Shown piece by piece: positions 37,185-46,481 of a DNA stretch of 64,000 nt (positions are counted from its first letter, which is position 1; each line of letters starts with the position of its first letter). The stretch spans positions 62,001 to 126,000 of the forward strand of contig JADKGZ010000002.1 of NCBI GenBank assembly GCA_016722025.1, written 5' to 3'. This DNA comes from Acidimicrobiaceae bacterium. Lineage in GTDB: Bacteria; Actinomycetota; Acidimicrobiia; Acidimicrobiales; Ilumatobacteraceae. The notes beneath the pieces are model-generated. The model did not search any database. It saw nothing but the letters and a program-made list of their open reading frames with translations, and was not told where the DNA came from. The translations under genes were made by a program, and so were the position numbers.

Positions 37185-38128
37185 CGCTGACGCAACCTGG
37201 GGTCGAGGATCTCTTCCAAGGCACGACCGAAGAGCGTGACGGCGAGCACGACGAACACGATGCCGAGGCCGGGCGGCATGTACGCCCACCAGCGACCGCC
37301 GCTGATCGCGCTGTTGTCCTTCGCCGAGTTCAACATGCCGCCCCATGAGGTGGAGGTGGGGTCGCCCAGCCCCAGGAACGACAGCGTGGTCTCGGTGAGG
37401 ATGGAGATGGGTACCGCCAGCGTCGTGCTGGCGAGGATGAGCGGCGTCACGTTGGGCAGGATGTGCCGGCGCATGAGGTGCAGGCGACCGGCCCCCAGCG
37501 ATCGCGCGCGGTCGACGTAGAGGCGTTGGCGCACCGTGAGCACCTGCGCGCGCAGCAGGCGAGCGGTGGAGGGCCACGACGTGATGCCGATGACGAGGAT
37601 GATCGTCCACAGGCCGCGTTCGAGCACCGCCGCGAGCACGATGGCCAGCGGCAGGAAGGGCACGACCAGGAACCAGTCGGTGAGCCGCATCAGCACCGAA
37701 TCCACCCAGCCACCGAAGAACCCGGCGGTGAGCCCGATGAGCGAGCCGATGCCGATCTGCAACAGCGTGGCCATGAGGCCCACGAACAGGCTGATGCGGC
37801 TACCCCACAGGAACTGCGCGGCCACGCTGTGACCCAGGTGGTCGGTGCCGAACAGGAACTCCCAGCTCGGCGGCGCCCAGATGGGGTTGTCGCCCGTGTT
37901 GGCGGCGCTGAGCGACGACTCATCGCTCAGCCAGGGGGCCGCGAACGCCAGCAGCGCGAACAGCACGAGCACGACCAACCCGACCATCGCCAACCGATCG
38001 TTGCGCAGCCCGCGCCACACCCCGGCAGCCGACGCGCGCCGGCGATCCCAGGCGACCGCCCGGCCCGAGCGAGGGACCGAGCCGATGACGGGCGACGTCG
38101 CCTCCGCCTCCGGGATGCGCTCGCTCAT
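37181..38128 (-). CDS. oppC: Oligopeptide ABC transporter permease, OppC type
   Basis: 315 residues with six helices. The N-terminal helix MVGLVVLVLFALLAFAAPWL precedes the FGTDHLGHSV motif found in all DppC/OppC permeases. The EAA loop that docks the ATPase reads RARSLGAGRLHLMRRHILPN. The last segment PGLGIVFVVLAVTLFGRALEEILDPRLR is the usual end, shown here by its key part GLGIVFVVLAVTLFG. ATG 38128 overlaps the OppB stop by four bases. Confidence 0.92.
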   Translation of the reverse strand: MSERIPEAEATSPVIGSVPRSGRAVAWDRRRASAAGVWRGLRNDRLAMVGLVVLVLFALLAFAAPWLSDESSLSAANTGDNPIWAPPSWEFLFGTDHLGHSVAAQFLWGSRISLFVGLMATLLQIGIGSLIGLTAGFFGGWVDSVLMRLTDWFLVVPFLPLAIVLAAVLERGLWTIILVIGITSWPSTARLLRAQVLTVRQRLYVDRARSLGAGRLHLMRRHILPNVTPLILASTTLAVPISILTETTLSFLGLGDPTSTSWGGMLNSAKDNSAISGGRWWAYMPPGLGIVFVVLAVTLFGRALEEILDPRLRQR

Positions 38129-39090
38129 CGCCCACCCACTCGCGGGTCGATGCGGCCGTACATCAGGTCGGCGATCAGGTTGGCAAAGATCAGCGAGGCG
38201 CTGAACAGCAGGAACAGGCCCTGCAGCACCGGGAAGTCGGGGCCGGTGGCGGCGTTGCGGGTGAGCTGCCCGAGCCCGGGCCAGGAGAAGATGGTCTCCA
38301 CCGCGATGGCACCGCTGAGCACGAACCCGAAGTTGAGTGCCGAGAGGCTCACCACCGGCAGCATCGCATTGGGCTGCGCGTGCTTGCTGCGCACCTCCGA
38401 ATCGCGCAGGCCCTTGGCACGCGCGAGCTGCAGGTAGTCCTCGCGCAGGGTGTCGATCATCGCCGAGCGGGCCACGATCGTGTACTCCCCGATGTAGGCG
38501 ATCGCCAGCACGAGCGCGGGCAGCGCCATGTGGTGCGCCTGGTCGAGCAGCTTGGCCAACCCTGCCGCGTTGCTGCCGGAGTCTTCCAACCCCCCGGTGG
38601 GGAACAGCCCGAGGCCGGAGGCGAACAACCCCAGGAACACCATGCTGAGCCATGCGTCGGGCATCGAGTAGGTGAACATCGAGAAGGTGGTGACGCCCAC
38701 GTCGTAACCGCTACGCCGCCGCCAGCCGGCACGGAACCCGAAGAAGATGCCGGTCATCGCCAGCAGCGTGGACGTGCCCACCAGCAGCACGGTGGGCCAC
38801 AGCGCCTCTCCCACGACGGTGGTGACCGGGCGGAAGTCCTTCATCGACAGCCCGAGGTTCCCGTGCAAGAGCTGACCGACGTAGGCGGTGAACTGCTCCC
38901 ACTTGCTGCCGTCGAGGTTGAACTGACGCTCCAGACGCGCGATCTGGCTGGGGCTGAGGTTGCGCCCACGGAACATCGACTCGACCGTGTTCTCGTTGAC
39001 GACGCGGAAGAGGAAGAAGTTGAAGGCCACCACGAACGCAAGGGTGCTGAGCGCACCGACGAGCTTCGTGAGGATGAATCGCGCGCGCAC
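38125..39090 (-). CDS. oppB: Oligopeptide ABC transporter permease, OppB type
   Basis: 321 residues with six helices, beginning FILTKLVGALSTLAFVVAFN. The EAA loop is LARAKGLRDSEVRSKHAQPN, followed by ALNFGFVLSGAIAVETIFSWPGLG (the hallmark part is VETIFSWPGLG). The start is GTG 39090, nine bases after the binding-protein stop. Forms the membrane channel with OppC. Confidence 0.92.
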   Translation of the reverse strand: MRARFILTKLVGALSTLAFVVAFNFFLFRVVNENTVESMFRGRNLSPSQIARLERQFNLDGSKWEQFTAYVGQLLHGNLGLSMKDFRPVTTVVGEALWPTVLLVGTSTLLAMTGIFFGFRAGWRRRSGYDVGVTTFSMFTYSMPDAWLSMVFLGLFASGLGLFPTGGLEDSGSNAAGLAKLLDQAHHMALPALVLAIAYIGEYTIVARSAMIDTLREDYLQLARAKGLRDSEVRSKHAQPNAMLPVVSLSALNFGFVLSGAIAVETIFSWPGLGQLTRNAATGPDFPVLQGLFLLFSASLIFANLIADLMYGRIDPRVGGR

Positions 39091-39099
39091 GGCGGTGGG

Positions 39100-40896
39100 C
39101 TACTCGCGTTCGTCGCTGTTCTTGCGCGATCGAACGACCAGCAGACCGCCGACCACCAGCAGCACCAGGACACCGGCGATGATGCCGATGAGCAAGCCGG
39201 TGCTGGAGCTGTCGTCGCCCCCGCCACCCTCGATGGGCGTCAGGTTGAAGTAGGTGGGCGACGAGTTGGTGAACACCACCGGGCCGGTGCCCTTGGGCTG
39301 CTGGGTCCAGCCGGTGAACCGATCGGTGCGGTAGGCCTGGGTGTCGGCGTCGTGGTACAGCACCACGTACGTGGATTCGTTGTAGAAGAGCGTGATCATC
39401 TGGTGCACCAGGTCGATGCGCGTGGCACGGTCGAGCTCCTGGTTCTGCTGCAGGTACAGCGCGTCGTACTCCTCACTGCACCAGTTGGCGTCGTTGTAGC
39501 CGGGCGAGGCGGCATCGGTGGTGAGCTGATCGCACGTGAAGTAGCTCAGCATCGGGTCGGGGTCGACGAACGGGGTCCAACCCCACACGAACAGGTCGTA
39601 GGTGCCGTCGTAGACCACTTGACCGAGCTGGGTGTCGTCGAACACCGACACCTCCAGCGCGATGCCGATCTCCTTCAACCAGCCCTCGATCAGCTCGCGG
39701 ATGGCGGCACCGTTGACGCTGTCGCTGCGCTCCGCGTAGCGGAACTTCAGCTCGTCGCCGCCACCGGGCATCTCGCGCACTCCGTTGCCGTCGGCATCGA
39801 GGTAACCCGCGTCGTCGAGCGCCTGGTTGGCGGCCGCGGGGTCGTAGTTCAGCTGCTGGTCGGCAGGGATGGTGGGCGTCCACTCCGGGCTGGGTGACAC
39901 CCCGAGCGTGTCGATCATCTCACCCTGCCCCTTGACCACGCGATCGAACAGGGACTGCCGATCGATCGCACGAGCGATGGCGTGACGCACTTCGATGTCC
40001 TGCAACGCCGGGTGCCCGTCGCCGAGACCGCCGGCCATGCCGTTCATCGCCAGTTCGGTGAAGCCACCCTGCGCGCCGGCCACGGTGACGATGCCCGACT
40101 CGCTCTTCAGGTCCTCGAACGACTGCGACGGCACCAGGTGAGCCACGTCGATCTCGCCGCTCTTCAGCGCGGTGACCATCGCGTCGCCATCGCTGAACAC
40201 TCGGAAGACGACCTGGTCGACGGCCGGCGCGCCCTTCCAGTAGTTGGGGTTGGCCACCATCGTCCACTCCTGGTTGGCCTTGCGCTCCTGCAGCGTGAAC
40301 GGCCCTGAGCCGACACCGTCGAGTGCGTCGTACGCGGCAAGATCGTCGACCGTGCCCGCGTGCGTCTCCCAGATGTGCTTGGGCACGATGTACACGTCCA
40401 TCGTCGGCAACTTCGGATCGGGTACCGCCGTCTCGATGGTGAGCGTTCGATCGTCGACCACCGTGGCGGTCAGGTTGACGGTGGTGGCGAAGTGGTTCGT
40501 CCACTCCTGATCGCGCGACGTGTTGATGGTCCACACGGTGTCCTCGGCCGTGAGCGGCTCGCCATCGCTCCACTTCAGGCCCTTACGCAGGTGGTAGGTG
40601 AACGTGAGGCCGTCGTCGCTGGCATCCCACGACTCGGCGAGACCGGGGATGGTGGCGAAGTCGTCAGCCGCCTTGTCGGTGAGCGTGGCGTACTGCAGGG
40701 TCCACGTCTCGTAGGCGGCAACGGTGTACCCCACCGTGACGTTGGGCGAGTCGATGTCCTGCAACAGACCAACCGTCAACGTGACGGCGGTGTCGGCCGC
40801 CGTCGTCGCCGCGGTGGATGCCACCACGGTTGCCCCCAGCGCTGCGGTTGTCAGCGCAATGCCGCAGAACCTGCGCGTGAACTGTTTTGTGGTCAC
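39100..40896 (-). CDS. Extracellular peptide-binding protein (SBP_bac_5) with C-terminal membrane anchor
   Basis: About 598 residues. A signal peptide (RRFCGIALTTAALGATVVAS) is followed by a full family-5 binding fold: IPGLAESWDASDDGLTFTYHL (core WDASDDGLTFTYHLR), VGSGPFTLQ, DVAHLVPSQ and AIDRQSLFDRV. Instead of a lipobox, the protein ends in an acid/Ser spacer and a hydrophobic helix (LLIGIIAGVLVLLVVGGLLV) with a basic tail, so it is tethered at the C-terminus. GTG 40896 is the start. Captures peptides or amines for OppBCDF. Confidence 0.88.
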   Translation of the reverse strand: MTTKQFTRRFCGIALTTAALGATVVASTAATTAADTAVTLTVGLLQDIDSPNVTVGYTVAAYETWTLQYATLTDKAADDFATIPGLAESWDASDDGLTFTYHLRKGLKWSDGEPLTAEDTVWTINTSRDQEWTNHFATTVNLTATVVDDRTLTIETAVPDPKLPTMDVYIVPKHIWETHAGTVDDLAAYDALDGVGSGPFTLQERKANQEWTMVANPNYWKGAPAVDQVVFRVFSDGDAMVTALKSGEIDVAHLVPSQSFEDLKSESGIVTVAGAQGGFTELAMNGMAGGLGDGHPALQDIEVRHAIARAIDRQSLFDRVVKGQGEMIDTLGVSPSPEWTPTIPADQQLNYDPAAANQALDDAGYLDADGNGVREMPGGGDELKFRYAERSDSVNGAAIRELIEGWLKEIGIALEVSVFDDTQLGQVVYDGTYDLFVWGWTPFVDPDPMLSYFTCDQLTTDAASPGYNDANWCSEEYDALYLQQNQELDRATRIDLVHQMITLFYNESTYVVLYHDADTQAYRTDRFTGWTQQPKGTGPVVFTNSSPTYFNLTPIEGGGGDDSSSTGLLIGIIAGVLVLLVVGGLLVVRSRKNSDERE

Positions 40897-40986
40897 GAGA
40901 TGTGCTCCCCACGAGTCGGGCGCAAACCTGCGCCACTGTTCAGGCAATGTTGGCACAGTCGGCGGCCGACCGCGGCCGACCGGCGC

Positions 40987-42828
40987 TCATGGCATCAGGT
41001 ACCAGTCGAGGAAGCGTTCGAGGCGCCGGTGGAAGTGCAGGAAAGGCTCGGTGCGCAGCAGGCCGTGACCTTCCGTGGGGTAGGTGACGTACTCGAACTG
41101 CTTGCCCTCGCGCCGCAGCGCCTCCACCAGTTCTTGCGACTGGCGTGGACTGACGCGCTCGTCGAGCTCGCCGTGAGCGATGAAGACCGGCACCTGGAGA
41201 TGCTCGATGCGATGGATCGGCGAGCCGGCGGTGTACTCAGCGCGAGCAGTGCGCGGATGGCCCATCATCCGTTCCAGGTCGAGCCGGCCGACGAGATCGC
41301 CCTGGGCCCAGGAGGTGAGGATGTCGCAGTCGCCGTACTTCGCGACCGCGCAGGCATACCGGTTGTCGGGGTCGTCGACCACCGAGTGCAACGCCATGTA
41401 GCTGCCGTAGCTGGCCCCGAAGATGGCCACTCGCGTGGGGTCGACCCAGCCGAGCGCGGCGAGGTGGTCGTGCGCAGCGAGGCAGTCGTGCGTATCGGCC
41501 ACACCCCATACGCCATGGTTGGCACGCTCGAAGTCGCGGCCATAGCTGGTGCTGCCCCGGAAGTTGATCGCGAACCAGGCGTAGCCCTTGTCGAGGAAGT
41601 ACTGGGCGACGCCGTCCCACTCGTCGCCGGTCACCGACGTCGGCCCGCCATGCGGCTGCACCACCGCCGGGCACGGCCGTTCCACAGTCGCACCCGCTGG
41701 CCGGTACAGCCAGCCGTACACCTCCGTGCCGTCGAGCGAACGGTAGGCAACATGCTCCGGCACGACGTGCGGTGCGGTGCGAACCGGAGCAGGCGTTGGT
41801 GCGCACAGCTCGCCGACCTCTCCGTCGAGCGCCACCGCACAGATGCGAGCCGGGCTGGTGAACGACTCGTGCACCGCCACCAGCGACCCATCGGGCAGGA
41901 TGCACGGTGACGACCACGTGCCGCCGCCGGCCAACAGCGCCACCTCACCGCCGGCCGCATCGATGCGTACCAGGTCGGCCACGCCGTGCCGGGTGCGCAC
42001 ACCGACCAACGATTCGCCGGTGGGGGTGAAGGCGAGCTCGCTGAAGTCGGCATCGTCGGTCGTGAGCTGACGCGGCGCGGTGCCATCAGTCGCGTGCACC
42101 ACGAACACCTCGTACCAGCCGGGCCACTCACTGGCGAACGCAAGGTGAGTGCCGTCGAGCGACCACACCGGGCTGCGCAACTGGAAGCCTGGCTGGTGCA
42201 CGACGGTGCGCGACTCGCGGGTGGCCACATCGACGACGTGCAGGCTGATGCAGTTCAGGTCGTCGTGGTGGAACACCGTGTACGCAACCTTCGTTCGGTC
42301 GGGCGACACCACTGCGGTCACGTAGTCGGCACCAACCGTCGCGAGGGGCCGAGGCCACGCATCGTCGATCTCCACCACGGCCAGCACCGTGCGGCCGTCG
42401 CGATCGACTCCTACCACCAGCCGCGCGTCATCGAGCCACACCGGGCCGGATGCTGCGCACACCTCGACGGGCACACCGCCACCGGCTGCGACCACCATCA
42501 CCTTGCCACCCTGGGCGAACGCCAACCGGGTGCCGTCGGGCGACCACACCGCGTTGCCGTCGTCCCAGAACGCGGCGAGTGGACGGCCGGTGGTGACTCG
42601 CCGCGCCTGCCCGCCGGCCACCGGGATGGTCCACACGTCGGAGGTGTCGCGATCCAACATGAAGGCCAGTGTGGAACCGTCGGGTGAGAGCTCGATCTGC
42701 CGCGGCCGCTCGGTGGCGGCCACCGCTTCCAGCCGCCAGTGCGCCGGCGGCTTCACGTCGGGCCTGCCCGGGTTGGGTATGCCACCGGCCTCGTCGGTAC
42801 CGATCCACCACTGCGGCTGCTCAGCCAT
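40987..42828 (-). CDS. S9-family prolyl oligopeptidase / acylaminoacyl peptidase
   Basis: 613 residues. A beta-propeller front (repeats such as LSPDGSTLAF, WSPDGTRLAF, WSLDGTHLAF) is followed by an alpha/beta hydrolase with nucleophile IFGASYGSYM, Asp in HGELDERVSP and His in TEGHGLLR. It has no signal peptide, so it cleaves short peptides in the cytoplasm after uptake. Its ATG overlaps the stop of the HDAC-like gene by eight bases. The gap to the binding-protein gene is 90 bases, the only place in the run for an internal promoter. Confidence 0.9.
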   Translation of the reverse strand: MAEQPQWWIGTDEAGGIPNPGRPDVKPPAHWRLEAVAATERPRQIELSPDGSTLAFMLDRDTSDVWTIPVAGGQARRVTTGRPLAAFWDDGNAVWSPDGTRLAFAQGGKVMVVAAGGGVPVEVCAASGPVWLDDARLVVGVDRDGRTVLAVVEIDDAWPRPLATVGADYVTAVVSPDRTKVAYTVFHHDDLNCISLHVVDVATRESRTVVHQPGFQLRSPVWSLDGTHLAFASEWPGWYEVFVVHATDGTAPRQLTTDDADFSELAFTPTGESLVGVRTRHGVADLVRIDAAGGEVALLAGGGTWSSPCILPDGSLVAVHESFTSPARICAVALDGEVGELCAPTPAPVRTAPHVVPEHVAYRSLDGTEVYGWLYRPAGATVERPCPAVVQPHGGPTSVTGDEWDGVAQYFLDKGYAWFAINFRGSTSYGRDFERANHGVWGVADTHDCLAAHDHLAALGWVDPTRVAIFGASYGSYMALHSVVDDPDNRYACAVAKYGDCDILTSWAQGDLVGRLDLERMMGHPRTARAEYTAGSPIHRIEHLQVPVFIAHGELDERVSPRQSQELVEALRREGKQFEYVTYPTEGHGLLRTEPFLHFHRRLERFLDWYLMP

Positions 42829-43900
42829 GACGCTCCTCGAACCCGTGCAGCACTTCCAGCACGAGCGACCCCAGGCGAGGCAGGTCGTACCCGCCCTCCT
42901 GCACGAACACGGTGGGCAACCCGAGAGTACCCAGCAACGCCCCTGCGGCACGGAACCCACCTGCCGTGACCCGCAGCGGGCTCTCCGGGTCGTCCGCCGC
43001 CGCGTCGACCCCGAGCGACACCACCAACGCCTCGCTGCCGTGCTGCTGGGCAGCGCGCAGCAGTTGCTCGATCGCAGCCAACCACTCGTGGTCGCCGGTG
43101 CCGGGCGGCAGCGGCAGGTTCAACGTCGCCCCGAGTCCGTCGCCCTCGCCGATCTCGTCGGCATAGCCGACGAAGTGTGGGTACCAGCCGGCAGCGGGGT
43201 CGACGTGCACGCTGGCGTAGAGCACATCGCCACGCGACCAGAAGATCTCCTGGGTGCCATTGCCCTGGTGCGCATCGATGTCGACGATGGCGACGCTCGC
43301 GAACCCACGAGCCCGCAGGTGCTGCGCCGACGCGGCCGCGTTGTTGAAGTAGCACGAGCCGCCGAAGTAGGCCGGCCCCGCGTGGTGCCCTGGCGGTCGC
43401 ACCGCTGCATAGGCGGCGGGCAGCCCGTCGGCCACCAGGTCGGCAGCATGCACCGAGGCATGCACTGCAGCACAGGCTGCCCGATACGTGCCGTCGCTGA
43501 TCAGCGTCATCGTGTCGGTGGCGTAGAGACCGATCTCGGCACGAATGCTGGCGGGTGGCCGGCTCGGCCGGGCTCTGGCCGAGAAGCCGGGCGTGGCGAA
43601 GATGTAGGGCACCACGTGCGGTTGACCCGGCTCGGAGAGGTGGCCCGCCGCCACCCATTCCGCATGGGCTCGCCGCAGGCAATCGACGAAGGCCGCGTCG
43701 TGCACGGCGAGCACAGGATCCGGACCCAGATCGGGTGCCGACACGATCGTCGCTCCTGCACCGAGCAGTTGGTCGCGCAGCACATCGCCACGCTCGGGCT
43801 CCTCGTCACCGGCAAGGCGCACACCCATCCAGTAGCCACCCTCGGGGGCGTGCCCGCGGTGCCGATCGGTCCAGACGACGGGCATGCGCAGCACGGTCAC
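42821..43900 (-). CDS. Histone deacetylase / acetylpolyamine amidohydrolase family protein
   Basis: About 359 residues. The active-site runs are intact: AAVRPPGHHAGPAY (catalytic His pair), YFNNAAASA and IVDIDAHQGNGTQEIF (zinc Asp and His), with QEGGYDLPRLG near the end carrying the Tyr. Bacterial members remove acetyl groups from polyamines or other amines. GTG 43900 opens the frame; ATG 43885 is an alternative. It is first of a minus-strand run with the S9 peptidase and opp genes and divergent from the P1 peptidase. Confidence 0.88.
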   Translation of the reverse strand: MTVLRMPVVWTDRHRGHAPEGGYWMGVRLAGDEEPERGDVLRDQLLGAGATIVSAPDLGPDPVLAVHDAAFVDCLRRAHAEWVAAGHLSEPGQPHVVPYIFATPGFSARARPSRPPASIRAEIGLYATDTMTLISDGTYRAACAAVHASVHAADLVADGLPAAYAAVRPPGHHAGPAYFGGSCYFNNAAASAQHLRARGFASVAIVDIDAHQGNGTQEIFWSRGDVLYASVHVDPAAGWYPHFVGYADEIGEGDGLGATLNLPLPPGTGDHEWLAAIEQLLRAAQQHGSEALVVSLGVDAAADDPESPLRVTAGGFRAAGALLGTLGLPTVFVQEGGYDLPRLGSLVLEVLHGFEERHG

Positions 43901-43924
43901 ACGGCCGACTCTAGATTGCATCGA

Positions 43925-45025
43925 ATGCCGACCGCTGCGCCTTCCAGCCGCCCCAGCCCACGCCCGCGGGCCCGCGACCTGGGTCTCACCTTCGGCCCGT
44001 TCTCCACCGGGCGCCACAACGCCATCACCGATGTACCCGGTGTGCGCGTGGGGCACGTCACGGTGTGGCACGGCGACGGCGACGAACCGATTGCTCGCAC
44101 CGGCGTCACCGCCATCGTGCCCGATGAACCGGCAGCGCTGTTCGCGATGCCGATGCCGGCGGCACCGGCGGTCCTCAATGGTGCCGGCGAACTCACTGGC
44201 ACCATCGAGATGACGGAGTGGGGGGTGCTGGAGACGCCCATCCTGCTCACGGGCACTTCGTCGGTCGGTCGCGTTGCCGACGGTGTGGTCGACGAGCTGT
44301 TCGCCGCCGGTGTCGACGAGGTGGTGATCCCCGTGGTCGGCGAGTGCGACGACTCGCACCTCGACGACATGCGTCGTCGGTGGGTGACAGCCGCACATGC
44401 ACGCCAAGCGCTGGCGGCCGCCACCGACGGCCCCGTGGTAGAGGGCGTGGTGGGTGCCGGCACCGGCATGGTGACCATGGGCCACAAAGCGGGCATCGGC
44501 ACCGCCTCGCGCTACCTACCCGGGCTGGGCACCGTGGGGGTGCTGCTGCTGTGCAACTTCGGCGCGGCGCGCGACATGCGCATCGGCGGCGTGATGGTGG
44601 GCGAAGCCCTCGCCCACCTACCCGACGCCTCACCGCCCGCACCGACGCTCGACCAGGGCGGCAGCTGCATCGGGGTCGTGTGCACCGACGTGCCACTCGA
44701 TGCCCGGCAACTGGCCCGAGTCGCGCGCCGGGTCGGCCTGGGTCTCGCTCGCGTCGGGTCGGTGGCCCACAACGGCAGCGGCGACATCTTCTGCGCGATC
44801 AGCACCGCCAACCGCCTGCCGCGCAACGCCACCGGTCGGGCCACCATCGAGCTGCTCACCGACGGGTCGATCAACGAGGTGTTCGCCGCCGTCGTCGATG
44901 CCACCGAGGAAGCCGTGTGCAATGCCCTGTTCGTGGCCGACACGGTCACGGGCGTCGGCGGGCACGTGGTACCGGGTCTGCCGGTGGACCGCGTGCTGTC
45001 GCTGGTGGCCCGCGCCCGCAGCTGA
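43925..45025 (+). CDS. P1/DmpA-family aminopeptidase (self-processing)
   Basis: 366 residues of the DmpA/BapA family, which cut themselves and then act as N-terminal nucleophile aminopeptidases on D- or beta-aminoacyl peptides. Markers are NAITDVPGVRVGHVTVWHGD near the start (core ITDVPGVRVGH), VVEGVVGAGTGMVTMGHK and AHNGSGDIFCAIST, where the Gly-Ser junction before GDIF is the expected self-cleavage point. ATG 43925 is 24 bases from the divergent HDAC gene. Its job in breaking unusual peptides fits the neighbouring uptake system. Confidence 0.88.
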   Translation: MPTAAPSSRPSPRPRARDLGLTFGPFSTGRHNAITDVPGVRVGHVTVWHGDGDEPIARTGVTAIVPDEPAALFAMPMPAAPAVLNGAGELTGTIEMTEWGVLETPILLTGTSSVGRVADGVVDELFAAGVDEVVIPVVGECDDSHLDDMRRRWVTAAHARQALAAATDGPVVEGVVGAGTGMVTMGHKAGIGTASRYLPGLGTVGVLLLCNFGAARDMRIGGVMVGEALAHLPDASPPAPTLDQGGSCIGVVCTDVPLDARQLARVARRVGLGLARVGSVAHNGSGDIFCAISTANRLPRNATGRATIELLTDGSINEVFAAVVDATEEAVCNALFVADTVTGVGGHVVPGLPVDRVLSLVARARS

Positions 45026-45043
45026 GTGCCCGCAGCCTGCGAA

Positions 45044-46441
45044 TCAGGGCTGCTTGCGGCGAGTGCCCGTCGAGGTGCCGGGGCGGGCAACACCCTTCGC
45101 CGGTGTGTTGCCACGTCGCTTCGCGACGTTGGCGGCCAGGCCACGACGTGCTCGCTGGGTGAGCGAGATGGGCATCGGCTTGCCGGCCTGCACCGCCCGC
45201 GAGCCGATGAGGTAGCTGGCCGCGGCGAACGCTGCGACCACGCCCACCACCACGAACCCCACCTGACCGGGCATGGTGAAGAACACCGGCGGCAACCCTG
45301 CCATCACCCACGCCAGCTGGAAGCGGGTCTCGTAGCGAGCGAACGCGCGACCTTGGTTCGCGTCGGGTGCGTCGCGCTGCACGATCGAGTCGAACGCCAG
45401 GCGACCGATGGCTGCCGAGAAGTTGGCGACGAACGCGACCAGGATCGCAGTGAGCAGGCCACCGGTCATCGCCGCGGCAATGCCGGCGCCGGCGATCACT
45501 GACAGCGCGATGGTGAGCATCACCTCCTCGCGCAGCGCCCGTCGCAAGCGTGGCGCGACCAGGTTGCCGGCCATCGAGCCCAGCGTGCTGGCCGCCGCGG
45601 CGAGGCCGAACTGGGCCAGCCCGTAGTCCTCGCGTATCCAGAACAGGAGGTGGAAGGTGAGGAAACCGATGACACCCCGAATCGACATCATCGCTGCGGA
45701 TGCCAGCACGATGCCCGCCGACCGCAGCTCGAGCCGTTCCGCCGCTTCCGCGGGCTTGGGGGCGATTGCTTCCTTGGGAAGCTGGCGCGCCGCGATGGTG
45801 GCGGCACCGAAGAACGCAACCCCGATCAGCAACGCGGCCGCTGCGCTGAAGTGGCCAATGCCCAGTAGCGGGCCGATGGCCAGCGCACCGACGAGCCCGG
45901 AGATGAGGCCCAGCTTGGAGTTCGCTTCCACCAGCTCGTCGTCGCTGCGTACCACGCTGGGCACCAACGCCGACTTCGACACGGCATAGGTCTTCTGCAT
46001 CACCAACGCCACGAACACGAGCGGGTAGAGCAGGATGTCGTCGGTGTGGAACGCCATGAACACGTACAGCACCGCGCGCGCGACGGCGGTGATCTGCACG
46101 ACCATGCGCCGCCCGCCGGGAATCCTGTCGATCGTGGGGCCGATCAACGGCGCCACCACCACGAACGGGGCGAAGCTGACGATCAGGTAGCGCAGCACCG
46201 CCGAACGCTGCGCATCTGGCCCCAGGCTGAGCACCTCGCCCGCCACCGCCCCGTACATCGCTGCGTCGCCGATGGCGATGAGAGCGTGCGTGCGCGCCAG
46301 CCGGCGGAACGGTGACTGATTCTGCACCGGCCGTTGCCGGCGGTGCCCACCACCACCCGAGCCGGTACCGGGCGGGCGGCTCGAGCGCGGGCGCTCACCA
46401 CTGCGGTACACCGCATCGGCTCGTACGCGCTCGCTGCTCAC
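45044..46441 (-). CDS. MFS transporter
   Basis: 465 residues. A long basic, Gly-rich N-terminal tail (about 50 residues) leads into 10-12 helices starting THALIAIGDAAMYGAVAGEV, with LIGPTIDRIPGGRR as the loop 2-3 motif. The C-terminus is basic and Lys/Arg-rich. There is no substrate signature. GTG 46441 is the longest start; GTG or ATG inside the tail is possible. It follows regX3 by 40 bases on the same strand, so it may be read through from the phosphate operon. Confidence 0.8.
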   Translation of the reverse strand: MSSERVRADAVYRSGERPRSSRPPGTGSGGGGHRRQRPVQNQSPFRRLARTHALIAIGDAAMYGAVAGEVLSLGPDAQRSAVLRYLIVSFAPFVVVAPLIGPTIDRIPGGRRMVVQITAVARAVLYVFMAFHTDDILLYPLVFVALVMQKTYAVSKSALVPSVVRSDDELVEANSKLGLISGLVGALAIGPLLGIGHFSAAAALLIGVAFFGAATIAARQLPKEAIAPKPAEAAERLELRSAGIVLASAAMMSIRGVIGFLTFHLLFWIREDYGLAQFGLAAAASTLGSMAGNLVAPRLRRALREEVMLTIALSVIAGAGIAAAMTGGLLTAILVAFVANFSAAIGRLAFDSIVQRDAPDANQGRAFARYETRFQLAWVMAGLPPVFFTMPGQVGFVVVGVVAAFAAASYLIGSRAVQAGKPMPISLTQRARRGLAANVAKRRGNTPAKGVARPGTSTGTRRKQP

Positions 46442-46481
46442 GCCCGCATCGTAGGTGGCCGATGGGCGACGAGCAGGACGC

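Noticed and set aside
42821..43900. Possible chromatin-type deacetylase role for the HDAC-family gene
   Set aside because: Bacterial members act on small acetylated amines, and the operon context is peptide/amine uptake.
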